Assembly: GCA_963974125.1 (NCBI GenBank)
Contig: CAXBCH010000002.1
Span: 131,864 to 195,863 of the forward strand
Reading direction: 5' to 3'
Origin: Haliea sp963974125
GTDB taxonomy: Bacteria > Pseudomonadota > Gammaproteobacteria > Pseudomonadales > Halieaceae
Length of the DNA: 64,000 nucleotides
Part shown: positions 8,396 through 17,090 of the stretch, piece by piece
How positions within the stretch are numbered: position 1 is the stretch's first letter
Layout: every line of letters starts with the position of its first letter
Notes under the pieces: generated by a model
Databases searched by the model: none
The model's input: the letters and a program-made list of their open reading frames with translations, nothing else
Told to the model about the DNA's origin: nothing
Program-made: the position numbers and the translations under genes

Positions 8396-9316
8396 TCAGT
8401 CAGCCAGCGCCGGATCGCGGACAAACAACATATCCATGACAATCTCGGGCCGCCACGTTTTCAGTACCCCTTCACTGCGATGGCGAATGGCATCGAGATC
8501 GGCGACAGAATTGATGCGAAAACCCTCACTGACAACCACGTGCACGAGCAGGTAGGTATTGCGACCGCGTTTGGTAACCCGTACCTCAACCAGGTCGGTT
8601 GCCACATCAGAGAGGGAGGCCAGCAGCTGCTCCTCGATGTCGTTGACCAGCGGTTCCGGGGGTGCCATCCACAATATTTCCCGCATGCTGTCGCGAAGAA
8701 TCCCCAGCGGCACGGGCAGCGCCACGAGCACTATGGCGATCAACAGCAGCGGGTCGACCACCGGCGCGTAGTGCGCCCAGGCGGAACCTTCCAGCAACCA
8801 GGCAAACAGGAACCCGGCAAACACCGCGGCACTGAGCAGGCCATCCACCAGCCAGGTCCGGGATTCGACGGCCACCAGGTCAGAGCGGGTCTGGCGTCCG
8901 GCGCGGGCCATCAGCCAGGCCACCAGCAGGCAGCCGATTGTGGCAGCGGCACCGTAGATCGTGGCCAGACCGTATTCCGCCGGATTGCCGCCAAGCATCA
9001 GCCGCTTTACGGCCTCGATGCAGGCCCAGGTACAGGCCACCAGGATAAAAAGCGCCTTGAACAGGTTCAGCGCCGGTTCCATGGAGGTATAGCCAAAGTG
9101 GAAGCGGTCATCGTCGGGCCGCTCAGCCAGACGGGCAACCTTGAGCGTCAGCAAGGCCACGCAGAACGCGATCAGCGAATAGATGCCGTCGAACAGTATC
9201 GCGTCCGAGCGCGTGAGCAGCGCGAATGTCAGCGCCAGTGCAATGAAACCCAGGGAACCTATAAGCGCCCAGCGCAGGGCGCGCTGCTCACTGTGAATGT
9301 GGAGTTTGTGGCTCAT
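8396..9316 (-). CDS. Cation diffusion facilitator family transporter (COG3965-like)
   Basis: 306 aa with about six membrane helices in the first 210 residues and a soluble C-terminal domain (roughly 215-306) as in CDF metal exporters. The family loop motif after helix 2 is present as DDRFHFGYTSMEPALN. The usual Zn/Fe site in helices 2 and 5 (DxxxD and HxxxD) appears as D43xxxS47 and T154xxxD158, so two of the four ligands are replaced. Either this subgroup uses a different site or it carries another cation. It converts the proton gradient into cation export in known relatives; substrate is unknown here. Confidence 0.8.
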   Translation of the reverse strand: MSHKLHIHSEQRALRWALIGSLGFIALALTFALLTRSDAILFDGIYSLIAFCVALLTLKVARLAERPDDDRFHFGYTSMEPALNLFKALFILVACTWACIEAVKRLMLGGNPAEYGLATIYGAAATIGCLLVAWLMARAGRQTRSDLVAVESRTWLVDGLLSAAVFAGFLFAWLLEGSAWAHYAPVVDPLLLIAIVLVALPVPLGILRDSMREILWMAPPEPLVNDIEEQLLASLSDVATDLVEVRVTKRGRNTYLLVHVVVSEGFRINSVADLDAIRHRSEGVLKTWRPEIVMDMLFVRDPALAD

Positions 9317-9861
9317 GGTGACAATCAGTGATCCGGAATGTGAAGAGGGTGGCGGACATCATGGCCTCGGGAAGCGCGCCCGGCAAGCAGCCTGTGCATA
9401 ACTGTGTGCCCAAATCCTTAATTTAACATAATATATATTATGCGCATATGTGGATTCTTTGCGGAAGGCTATTCGGTGTACTAATCTCAAGTTGATTGAT
9501 GCGGGTCAACGCAGCCAATACCCCTCGGCGATACTCTTGCAGAATCGAATTGGCGCAACGGCATGTCGATCCTGGCAGCCGTGCGCAAGGAGCAATATCG
9601 TGCAGCAGGCCAGATCGAGCCACCACAGCGGATCTGCTTCCGATCCGGATCGCGCAACCTGTCGGCCGCGCACCGGCAGTGCGCGGCGCTGGGACATCTG
9701 GGCGCAGCAGGCTGCTGCCGGGAAACGTCCCTGTTTTGCCAGTGAGCAGCGATTTACCTGCAGCGAAACGAACTGCCCCTGGCGCGACGAATGCAGGGAC
9801 CTGCGGGCCGAATGGCACCGCTAGGGTGAGCTTTCATTTCCCGGAGCGTTTCGTCAGCGCG
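9317..9861. other. 545-bp non-coding stretch between CDF transporter and glgC
   Basis: No convincing gene. An open frame runs through 9496-9861 into glgC, but its translation has no resemblance to GlgC N-termini and it is best read as untranslated leader. The left part is AT-rich around 9415-9450 and holds a perfect 16-bp palindrome. The divergent arrangement means promoters for both the CDF gene (minus) and glgC (plus) should lie here. I could not assign -35/-10 boxes with confidence. Confidence 0.6.
9427..9442. promoter_or_regulatory. Perfect 16-bp AT palindrome, possible operator
   Basis: CATAATATATATTATG reads identically on both strands and is the most AT-rich spot of a GC-rich intergenic region. 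It lies about 110 bp upstream of the CDF start and about 420 bp upstream of glgC. The symmetry suggests a dimeric regulator site or a promoter core (TATATT/TATTAT). No family consensus was recognised. Confidence 0.35.
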
Positions 9862-11094
9862 ATGACGCGCGACACCCTGGCGCTGATTCTGGCCGGAGGC
9901 CGCGGCTCCCGACTGGGTGGTCTCACCACCGAGCGGGCCAAGCCGGCGGTTCCCTTCGGCGGCAACATGCGCATCATCGATTTCGCCCTGTCCAACTGCG
10001 TCAACTCCGGTGTGCGCCGAATCGGTGTATTGACCCAGTACAAGGCCCACTCCCTGATTCGTCACCTGAGCCTCGGCTGGGGCTATATGCGCGGCGAATT
10101 GGGTGAGTTCGTGGAGTTGCTTCCTGCCCAGCAGCGCACCGATGGCGGCTGGTACAGCGGTACCGCCGATGCGGTATTCCAGAATATCGACATCATCCAC
10201 GCCCACGACCCCCGGTTCGTGCTGATCCTGGGCGGCGACCATATCTACAAGATGGATTACGGCGCCCTCCTCGCCACCCACGTGGAGAACCAGGCCGATG
10301 TCACAGTCGCCTGCATGGAAGTGCCATTGGCGGATGCCAGCGCCTTTGGGGTCATGGAAATTGACCCGGACGGTCGCGTACGTGGATTTGAAGAAAAGCC
10401 CGCGATGCCCCAAGGCATGCCGCAACAACCGGATTACGCCCTGGCCTCCATGGGTATCTACGTGTTTACCGTCGACTATCTGCTGGATTGTCTGCGCCGT
10501 GACAACCTGGATGAGAAATCCGGGCACGACTTTGGCAAGGACATCCTGCCGCGTGCCGTGCATCAGGACAGAGTCTACGCTTCCCCATTTCGGGATCCCA
10601 AGACTGGCGCCCGGGCCTACTGGCGCGACGTGGGAACACTGGACAGCTACTGGTCCGCCAACATGGAGCTGATCGGCGTGGTACCCGAGCTGGACCTGTT
10701 TGACACCCAGTGGCCCATTCGCACGCACCAGATCCAGGCACCGCCGGCGAAATTCGTGTTCGACGATGAAGGCCGCCGCGGCATGGCGGTGGACTCGATG
10801 GTTGCGAACGGTTGTATCGTTTCCGGAGCGCTGGTACGCCACTCGGTGTTGTTTTCCCAGGTTCGGGTGGAGGAGTCCACCAGGGTGACGGACTCGGTTC
10901 TTCTGCCCCGGGTGGTGATCGGGCCCGACTGCCAAATCCACAAGGCAGTGATTGAAACCGGCTGCCAATTGGCGGCCGGGACTGTCATCGGATTTGACCC
11001 GGAGCAGGACCGGCGCCGCTTCGAGGTCTCCCCCGGCGGGGTGACCCTGGTGACGCCGGAAATGCTGCAACAGAACCTGGATTATATCCGCTAA
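9862..11094 (+). CDS. glgC: Glucose-1-phosphate adenylyltransferase
   Basis: 410 aa. Makes ADP-glucose from ATP and glucose-1-phosphate, the committed step of bacterial glycogen synthesis. The nucleotidyltransferase motif LILAGGRGSRL (residues 7-17) is followed by RAKPAVPFGGNMRIIDFALSNCVNSG, the GWYSGTADAV substrate loop, GGDHIYKMDYG and FEEKP. A left-handed beta-helix C-terminal domain follows (about 290-410). ATG at 9862 aligns with the start of the E. coli-type catalytic domain; a GGAG lies 15 nt upstream, a weak position, so the exact start is not certain. No glgA, glgB or glgP is adjacent in this window. Confidence 0.93.
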   Translation: MTRDTLALILAGGRGSRLGGLTTERAKPAVPFGGNMRIIDFALSNCVNSGVRRIGVLTQYKAHSLIRHLSLGWGYMRGELGEFVELLPAQQRTDGGWYSGTADAVFQNIDIIHAHDPRFVLILGGDHIYKMDYGALLATHVENQADVTVACMEVPLADASAFGVMEIDPDGRVRGFEEKPAMPQGMPQQPDYALASMGIYVFTVDYLLDCLRRDNLDEKSGHDFGKDILPRAVHQDRVYASPFRDPKTGARAYWRDVGTLDSYWSANMELIGVVPELDLFDTQWPIRTHQIQAPPAKFVFDDEGRRGMAVDSMVANGCIVSGALVRHSVLFSQVRVEESTRVTDSVLLPRVVIGPDCQIHKAVIETGCQLAAGTVIGFDPEQDRRRFEVSPGGVTLVTPEMLQQNLDYIR

Positions 11095-11212
11095 CCACAG
11101 CTGCCCCGCTCCACCGCCGGGCAGCCACCGCCATGGGAGTTTGTGTAAAACGCCTCCATACCAGCTATGATGCGCGTTGCAATTACCTCCATACCAGCCC
11201 CAGGGACACTCT

Positions 11213-12130
11213 ATGAAGATCGGCATTCTGTCACGCAACCGCAGACTCTATTCCACCCGTCGTCTGCTGGAAGCGGCGACCGCGCGGGGGCACGATGTCC
11301 GGGTTATCGATGTGCTCAAGTGTTACATGAATATCACTGCCAACGATCCCACGGTGACCTACCAGCACTCCGCGGAAAAGGTGGAAGCCCTGGATTTCGA
11401 GGCGGTTATCCCGCGGATCGGCGCCAGCATCACCTCTTACGGCTGTGCGGTGTTGCGCCAATTCGAGGTTGGTCACGTGTATTCACTGAACGAATCGATT
11501 GCCATCACCCGCTCACGGGACAAGCTGCGCGCCCACCAGTTGCTGGCCCGGCGCGGTATCGGCCAACCGGTCACCAGTTATGCCCACTCTGCCCGGGCCA
11601 CGGACAAGCTGATCGAATCCGTCGGCGGTGCGCCGCTGATTCTCAAGCTGACCGAAAGTACCCACGGTAACGGAGTCCTGCTGGCGGAGACCAAGAAAGC
11701 CGCAGAGGCCCTGATCAATGCTTTCCGCGGTATCGGCTCCGATTTCCTGGTGCAGGAATTCATCAAGGAGGCCGGCGGCTCCGACATCCGCTGTTTCGTG
11801 GTTGGGGAAAAAGTGATTGCCGCCATGCAGCGCAAGGCGGTGAAAGGCGAATATCGCTCCAACCTGCACCGCGGCGGTACCGCGGAGGTGATCAAGCTGA
11901 CCCCCGAGGAACGACGCCTGGCCCTGAAGGCGGCGCGGGTCATGGGACTGGACCTGGCCGGGGTGGACATCCTGCGCTCGGCTCACGGTCCGCTGGTCAT
12001 TGAGGTGAACTCGTCGCCGGGCCTGGAGGGCATTGAGAAAGCCACTGGCATCGACATCGCCGGCAAGATCATCGAATACATCGAAAAGGACTCCCAGGCC
12101 GGACCCAACAAGCCCACCGGCAAGGGCTGA
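11213..12130 (+). CDS. rimK: RimK-family ATP-grasp glutamate ligase
   Basis: 305 aa, very close in length to E. coli RimK (300 aa), which adds glutamates to the C-terminus of ribosomal protein S6 and can make poly-alpha-glutamate. It begins MKIGILSRNRRLYSTRRL. The ATP-grasp fold shows LKLTESTHGNGVLLAE, QEFIKEAGGSDIRCFVVG, RSNLHRGGTAEVI and the metal/nucleotide-binding LAGVDILRSAHGPLVIEVNSSPGLEGIE. ATG at 11213 is preceded by AGGGAC; an upstream in-frame start at 11177 would add 12 residues not typical of the family. It converges with the TRIC-like gene, 15 bp between stops. Confidence 0.93.
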   Translation: MKIGILSRNRRLYSTRRLLEAATARGHDVRVIDVLKCYMNITANDPTVTYQHSAEKVEALDFEAVIPRIGASITSYGCAVLRQFEVGHVYSLNESIAITRSRDKLRAHQLLARRGIGQPVTSYAHSARATDKLIESVGGAPLILKLTESTHGNGVLLAETKKAAEALINAFRGIGSDFLVQEFIKEAGGSDIRCFVVGEKVIAAMQRKAVKGEYRSNLHRGGTAEVIKLTPEERRLALKAARVMGLDLAGVDILRSAHGPLVIEVNSSPGLEGIEKATGIDIAGKIIEYIEKDSQAGPNKPTGKG

Positions 12131-12145
12131 AGCAGTGCGCCCCGC

Positions 12146-12778
12146 TCAGGACTCCTGCCCGCCGCGGGGACGATACTTGGGCAGGCGCAGGTCAAACAGG
12201 ATGGCTGCGCCCCGCAGCGCGAAGGCAGCGGCCACCGCCAGCGGCAGGGCTATACCCTGCCCCCAGTGCTGCGCGGCCAGCACCACATAGCTGACCGCAC
12301 CCAGTGCCGCCGCGGTCACATAGATATCCGGCTCCAGCAGCACCGGCGGTCGTCCCAGCAATCCGTCCCGGATCAGCGAGCCGAAAGTGGCGGTCATCAT
12401 GCCCATGCCAATGGCGACCAGTAGCGGGGCATCCCAGGCCAGGGCTTTCTGTGTGCCCAGCACGCTGAACAGCGCCAGGCCCAGCGCGTCCGCCCACAAC
12501 AGGACTGTGCGCAAGGACTCGAACAAGTGCGCCAGAAACCAGGTGGCAACGCTGGCGCCGATACAGACCCAGAGATAGGCGATATTGCCGATCCAGAAGA
12601 CCTCCCCAGTCTGCAGCAGAAGATCGCGCACCGTGCCACCGCCGATGCCGGTGATGGTGCCAAACAGCACAAAACCGAGGATATCGAGGCGTTTTTCCGC
12701 AGCCGCCAGCGCCCCACTGATGGCAAATACCGCAACCCCCAGCAGATCCAGGGTAAAGATGATGGTGTCGATGCTCAT
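12146..12778 (-). CDS. TRIC-type cation channel / UPF0126 membrane protein (YadS-like)
   Basis: 210 aa, seven predicted helices arranged as two copies of the UPF0126 (Gly_transporter/TRIC) repeat. Repeat 1 carries GVAVFAISGALAA...GTITGIGGGTVRDLL and repeat 2 carries GLALFSVLGTQKAL...GMMTATFGSLIRDGLLG. Prokaryotic TRIC proteins form trimeric monovalent-cation channels; earlier annotations call the family a glycine transporter. The N-terminus MSIDTIIFTLDLLG is directly membrane embedded. It is transcribed away from cti. Confidence 0.85.
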   Translation of the reverse strand: MSIDTIIFTLDLLGVAVFAISGALAAAEKRLDILGFVLFGTITGIGGGTVRDLLLQTGEVFWIGNIAYLWVCIGASVATWFLAHLFESLRTVLLWADALGLALFSVLGTQKALAWDAPLLVAIGMGMMTATFGSLIRDGLLGRPPVLLEPDIYVTAAALGAVSYVVLAAQHWGQGIALPLAVAAAFALRGAAILFDLRLPKYRPRGGQES

Positions 12779-12922
12779 GCCGATTCCTTGTCGAGGTTCA
12801 GGTTGTTGCGTGGCGGGTGGGCCTGGATAGTATGCGTGTTATCATGTTGCAGACCAATGCCCGGCCGGAACCGCACCCCTTGTTGTCCCCGGTCATTCTC
12901 GCCAATCTGACGTGGAGCACGT

Positions 12923-15184
12923 GTGAACCCAGGGAACAACCTTGTGGTCGCTGCGGCCCTGTTGCTGCTGCCGGCCGCTACCGGGTCGGCGGATGACACG
13001 GCGCAAAGGGCGCAGGAGATCCTGTCCCAGCGCTGCGTCGTCTGCCACGCCTGCTACGACGCTCCCTGCCAGCTCAAGCTGGAAGCCCACGAGGGGCTGA
13101 CCCGCGGCGCCAGCAAGACCCTGGTCTACGACTCCACCCGGCTGCTGGCCGGAGACCTGACCCGCCTGTTCGACGACGCCCACAGCCCGCGGGAGTGGCG
13201 CGACAAGGGCTTTTTCCCGGTCCTCGACGCGAAGACTCCGCAGCAGGGCGTCATGCGGCGAATGCTGGAACTCAAGCAGGCCAATCCACTGCCCAGCACC
13301 GGCGCCCTGCCCGACGGCTTCGATTTCGACCTGCACCGCGACCAACAGTGCCCCAAGCCCGGCGAGTTCGACCGCTTCGCCCGCGACTATCCGTTGTGGG
13401 GGATGCCCTATGGACTGCCGGGGCTGCAGCCGGAAGAGCACGCAATCCTGGGTCGCTGGCTGGATGCGGGCGCCCCGCCGCTGGCCCCGGAACCGCTGCC
13501 AGCCGCAGTGGCAACCGAGGTGACAGCCTGGGAGAGCTTCCTCAATGCCCCCGACAACAAGTCCCGGCTGATGGCCCGCTATGTTTACGAGCACCTGTTC
13601 CTGGCCACCCTGCACCTGGAGGATCGCGACAATCCGCACTGGTTCCGACTGGTGCGCTCCAGCACGGCGCCCGGAGAGCCGGTCGAGGTCATCGCTACCC
13701 GACGTCCCTTCGATGACCCCGGGCACAGCGACTTCTACTACCGGCTGCAGCGCATGCCCGTGGTCGTGGCCCGCAAGAGCCACCAACCCTATCGCTTCGA
13801 CCGTGCACGCAGGGACTGGTACCGGGATCTGTTTCTGGCACCGGACTACGAAGTCCCCGCCCTCCCCGGCTACGCTGAGGAAACCACCGGCAACCCGTTC
13901 GTCAGCTTCGCCGCTATTCCGGTAAGGGCCCGCTACCGCTTCCTGCTGGAGGACGCGGAATTCACCATCATGAACTTCATCAAGGGGCCGGTATGCCGTG
14001 GCCAGATTGCCCTGAACGTCATTGACGACAGGTTCTGGGTGATGTTCCTTGACCCGGAACAGCTGGAACCGGAGCTGGATGGCCCGTTCCTGGAACAGGA
14101 GAGCCACAACCTGCGCCTGCCCGCCGCCACCAGGGGCAGCGTCATCGACCTGCTTGACTGGCGCCGCTACGCCCGTGCCCACAAGCGCTACATGCGGGCC
14201 AAGGACGAGCACCTGCGGGAGCAGTACGCCCAGCAGGGGCGCAAGCCGGGCCTCGAGGCAATCTGGGATGGCGACGGCGACAACCCCAACGCCGCGCTAA
14301 CCATCTTCCGCCACGTCGACACGGCCTCGGTGGTCAAGGGCTTTGTCGGCGACACTCCCAAGACCGCCTGGGTCATCACCTATTCCCTGCTGGAACGCAT
14401 CCACTATCTGCTGGTGGCGAACTTTGACGTCTTCGGCGCCGTCTCCCACCAGCTCGAGTCGCGCCTGTACATGGATTTCCTGCGCATGGAGGGGGAGCTG
14501 AACCTGCTCCTGTTCCTGCCCGCGGACCAGCGCCAGGAACTCTGGGACCACTGGTACCGGGGTGCACCCGACGCCGTCCGCGAACACCAGTTCATCCGCA
14601 GCGACAGTATCCAGCTCGAGAGCCCCCTTGATTACCAGAGCGACGACCCGAAGGCGGAATTCCTCGGCTGGATGCGACAGCGCATCCACGCTGCCGGCGC
14701 CGCCAATTTCGACTACCGCCGCAGCGCCAGCCCCGCCATGGCCGCGGCCTTCGACCGCCTGGTGGCAACCCGCGGCAAACACAACCGCTTCCTGCCCGCT
14801 GTCAGTTTCATCCATGTGATTGGCAGCCAGCGGGACGAGGCCTACACGCTGCTGCATGACGCCGGCTACAGCAATATTGCCCAGCTGTTCCGCGAGGACG
14901 AGCGCAGATTGCCGGAAGAAGATGGGCTGACCGTCGTGGCCGGGATTATCGGCTCACATCCCAACCAGTTCTTCCAGATCCATGAGAAGCAGGTACCCCT
15001 GTTCGTGGCGGATATCCTCGCCCTGCGCACAGACGAGGACATGGCGCTGCTACGCTATCGCTACGGGGTACGCCGCAATTCCCCCTGGTTCTGGTCGGTC
15101 AGCGACCGCCTGCACACTTTACAGCGAGAGCAGGATCCGCTGGCGGCGGGGGTATTTGACTACAATCGCTACCACGGTTATTGA
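12923..15184 (+). CDS. cti: Periplasmic fatty acid cis/trans isomerase
   Basis: 753 aa. Cti isomerises cis-unsaturated acyl chains of membrane phospholipids to trans in response to solvents or heat, without ATP. A signal peptide is visible at residues 1-22 (NLVVAAALLLLPAATGSAD). A cytochrome c-type heme site, CVVCH, follows at about residue 40, and extra cysteines lie in HACYDAPC just after. The rest matches the FA_iso family (for example FEFTIMNFIKGPVCRGQIALNVI-like and WVITYSLLERIHYLLVANFDVFG stretches). GTG start with GGAG 5 nt upstream. A 439-aa open frame on the opposite strand is a shadow of this gene. Confidence 0.92.
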   Translation: MNPGNNLVVAAALLLLPAATGSADDTAQRAQEILSQRCVVCHACYDAPCQLKLEAHEGLTRGASKTLVYDSTRLLAGDLTRLFDDAHSPREWRDKGFFPVLDAKTPQQGVMRRMLELKQANPLPSTGALPDGFDFDLHRDQQCPKPGEFDRFARDYPLWGMPYGLPGLQPEEHAILGRWLDAGAPPLAPEPLPAAVATEVTAWESFLNAPDNKSRLMARYVYEHLFLATLHLEDRDNPHWFRLVRSSTAPGEPVEVIATRRPFDDPGHSDFYYRLQRMPVVVARKSHQPYRFDRARRDWYRDLFLAPDYEVPALPGYAEETTGNPFVSFAAIPVRARYRFLLEDAEFTIMNFIKGPVCRGQIALNVIDDRFWVMFLDPEQLEPELDGPFLEQESHNLRLPAATRGSVIDLLDWRRYARAHKRYMRAKDEHLREQYAQQGRKPGLEAIWDGDGDNPNAALTIFRHVDTASVVKGFVGDTPKTAWVITYSLLERIHYLLVANFDVFGAVSHQLESRLYMDFLRMEGELNLLLFLPADQRQELWDHWYRGAPDAVREHQFIRSDSIQLESPLDYQSDDPKAEFLGWMRQRIHAAGAANFDYRRSASPAMAAAFDRLVATRGKHNRFLPAVSFIHVIGSQRDEAYTLLHDAGYSNIAQLFREDERRLPEEDGLTVVAGIIGSHPNQFFQIHEKQVPLFVADILALRTDEDMALLRYRYGVRRNSPWFWSVSDRLHTLQREQDPLAAGVFDYNRYHGY

Positions 15185-15210
15185 CCGGGCTGCAGGATCG
15201 CCGTCGCCGC

Positions 15211-16266
15211 TCAGGCATGGGGGCCGCGGTTGTGTTGCCAGAGCTTGAGCAGCCCGCGCTCCACCGCGCCCTCGGCGGCCATGCCCAGCTTTTCCTGCCA
15301 GGCCTTTTTCTGAACGTATTTGACTTCGAAGACGTCGCGATCCCGCAGCTGCTCCTGAACAAAGGCGTCGCTGGTCTGGAGCGCATCCACCAGGCCGATG
15401 TCGAGCGCATCGCGACCGTACCAGATCTCCCCGGTCGCGACCTTGTCGATATCCAGCGCGGGCCGGTTTTCGGCCACAAAGGCCTTGAACAGGCCGTGGG
15501 TGATTTCCAGGTCCTCGATGAACTTCTCCCGGCCCTTGTCGGTATTCTCGCCGAACAGGGTCAGGGTGCGCTTGTATTCACCGGCCGTGAGCAGCTCGAA
15601 ATCGATGTCGTGCTTCTTCAGCAGACGGTGAAAGTTGGGTAGCTGGGCCAGTACCCCGATGGAGCCCAGCACCGCAAAGGGGGCGGCGATAATACGCTGG
15701 CCGACGCAGGCCATCATGTAGCCACCACTGGCCGCGACCTTGTCCACGGCCACGGTCAGCTGGGCGCCGGCATCGGTGATGCGCTTGAGCTGGCTGGCTG
15801 CCAGGCCATAGCCATGCACCAGGCCGCCGGGGCTTTCCAGCCGCAGCAGAATCTCGTCACCCTCCTCCAGCTGCGGCAATACCGCGGATATCTCTTCCCG
15901 CAGCTGATCTGTAGCGCTGGCTCTGATGTCGCCATCATAATCCATTATAAACAGACGCTTGCGATCACTTTCTGATGTTGTTTCACGACCTTTAAGGCGC
16001 TTCTTCGCCGCCTTGGCGGCAGCTTTGTCGGCTTTGTGACGGGCCTTGAGTTCGGCCTTGTGAACCTCCGGACCCGCTATCGTCGCGCGCATGGTGTCGC
16101 CCACCTGCTGGTAGCGATCATTGAGCTTGTTGATTTCTATGTGTCCCTTCCGCTCCGCCTTGTGCCGCTGGCCCAAGGCGACCATGCCGCTGACGACCAA
16201 CAGGATGGCGGCAACGACAGTGACGGCCCGGGCCAGAAACAGCCCATATTCGTAAAGATATTCCAA
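15211..16266 (-). CDS. sohB: SohB-like S49 family inner-membrane peptidase
   Basis: 351 aa, matching E. coli SohB (349 aa). N-terminal membrane helix LARAVTVVAAILLVVSG, then a linker, then the S49 peptidase/ClpP-like fold (PGGLVHGYGLAASQL and catalytic Ser in KVAASGGYMMACV, followed by FAVLGSIGVLAQLPNFHRLLKKHDID). Start is assigned to TTG at 16266 (MEYLYEYGLFLAR), with GGAG 8 nt upstream and only 5 bp after the nudC stop. Longer in-frame versions would run back through nudC. Last gene of the yafS-rnhA-dnaQ-nudC-sohB run. Confidence 0.9.
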   Translation of the reverse strand: MEYLYEYGLFLARAVTVVAAILLVVSGMVALGQRHKAERKGHIEINKLNDRYQQVGDTMRATIAGPEVHKAELKARHKADKAAAKAAKKRLKGRETTSESDRKRLFIMDYDGDIRASATDQLREEISAVLPQLEEGDEILLRLESPGGLVHGYGLAASQLKRITDAGAQLTVAVDKVAASGGYMMACVGQRIIAAPFAVLGSIGVLAQLPNFHRLLKKHDIDFELLTAGEYKRTLTLFGENTDKGREKFIEDLEITHGLFKAFVAENRPALDIDKVATGEIWYGRDALDIGLVDALQTSDAFVQEQLRDRDVFEVKYVQKKAWQEKLGMAAEGAVERGLLKLWQHNRGPHA

Positions 16267-16271
16267 AAGGG

Positions 16272-17090
16272 TTACTCCCGTGTCAGTTCGCTGATGTAGT
16301 GGCGGATAAGTTGTCCCGCAATCGAGCTCGGGGGTGGCACCTGGGGCAGGTCGCTGTAGTGATACCAACCCGCGTCGGCGATCTCCCCGGGTTCGCAGAC
16401 AATCTGGCCGCCGGCATACTGCGCGAAGAAACCCAGCATCAACTGGCTCGGAAACGGCCAGGACTGGGAACCGAAGTAGCGCAGCCCGCGCACCTCCACC
16501 CCGACCTCTTCCCGCACCTCCCGATGCAGGGTGTCTTCGGCGCTTTCACCGGCTTCGATGAATCCTGCCAGGGTGCTGTACATGTTGCCCGGGAAGTTGG
16601 CATTGCGGGCCAGCAGCAATTCCTCCCCGCGGGTAACCAGCACGATGACACAGGGGTTGATGCGCGGATAGTTGACCGTGCCGCAGGGGCCGCAGCGCAT
16701 GGCCCGCTCCTCGAGGTCGACGGTCATGGCGCTGCCGCAGCGGCCACAGAACTGGTGATCGCGCTCCCAGGCCAGCAACTGGGCGGCCCGGCCAGCGAGG
16801 GCAAAAAGGCCATCGTCGATGCGGCCGAGCAGCTGATACAGATTGCCGCGGGCAAAGCGCATGGGATCAGGCTCAATACCGGCGTCAATCTCCACTGCGT
16901 AGCAGGGACGGCCGTGCCAGTAACCGAGGAACTGCTCACGCATCACCACCCAGCCCATGGCCCGCAGCTCCTCCCGCTGCAGCAGCGGGTCGCGGCTGCT
17001 CATGTCGGTTACCACCTGCCCGCGCTGGAACACCAGATGCAGGGCTTCCTCCACAGAGGCCGGAGGTCGATTGCCAAGCTTGAAACTCAT
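16272..17090 (-). CDS. nudC: NAD(H) pyrophosphatase / RNA NAD-decapping hydrolase NudC
   Basis: 272 aa. It has the NudC layout: an N-terminal domain, a four-cysteine zinc ribbon (CGRCGSAM...CGPCG, about residues 110-130) and a Nudix box GFIEAGESAEDTLHREVREEVG. The NudC-specific tail motif SQSWPFPSQLMLGF is a close match to SQPWPFPxS. It hydrolyses NAD(H) and removes NAD caps from RNA. The ATG at 17090 overlaps the dnaQ stop as ATGA, implying translational coupling, so it is preferred to an upstream in-frame start seven codons earlier. Confidence 0.95.
   Translation of the reverse strand: MSFKLGNRPPASVEEALHLVFQRGQVVTDMSSRDPLLQREELRAMGWVVMREQFLGYWHGRPCYAVEIDAGIEPDPMRFARGNLYQLLGRIDDGLFALAGRAAQLLAWERDHQFCGRCGSAMTVDLEERAMRCGPCGTVNYPRINPCVIVLVTRGEELLLARNANFPGNMYSTLAGFIEAGESAEDTLHREVREEVGVEVRGLRYFGSQSWPFPSQLMLGFFAQYAGGQIVCEPGEIADAGWYHYSDLPQVPPPSSIAGQLIRHYISELTRE

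Noticed and set aside
9496..9861. 122-residue N-terminal extension of GlgC
   Set aside because: No similarity to GlgC N-termini, composition unlike the enzyme, and the family start aligns with ATG 9862.
12893..14212. 439-aa open frame antisense to the fatty acid isomerase gene
   Set aside because: Shadow frame of a GC-rich gene; composition lacks protein-family character, and the plus-strand gene has signal peptide and heme motif.
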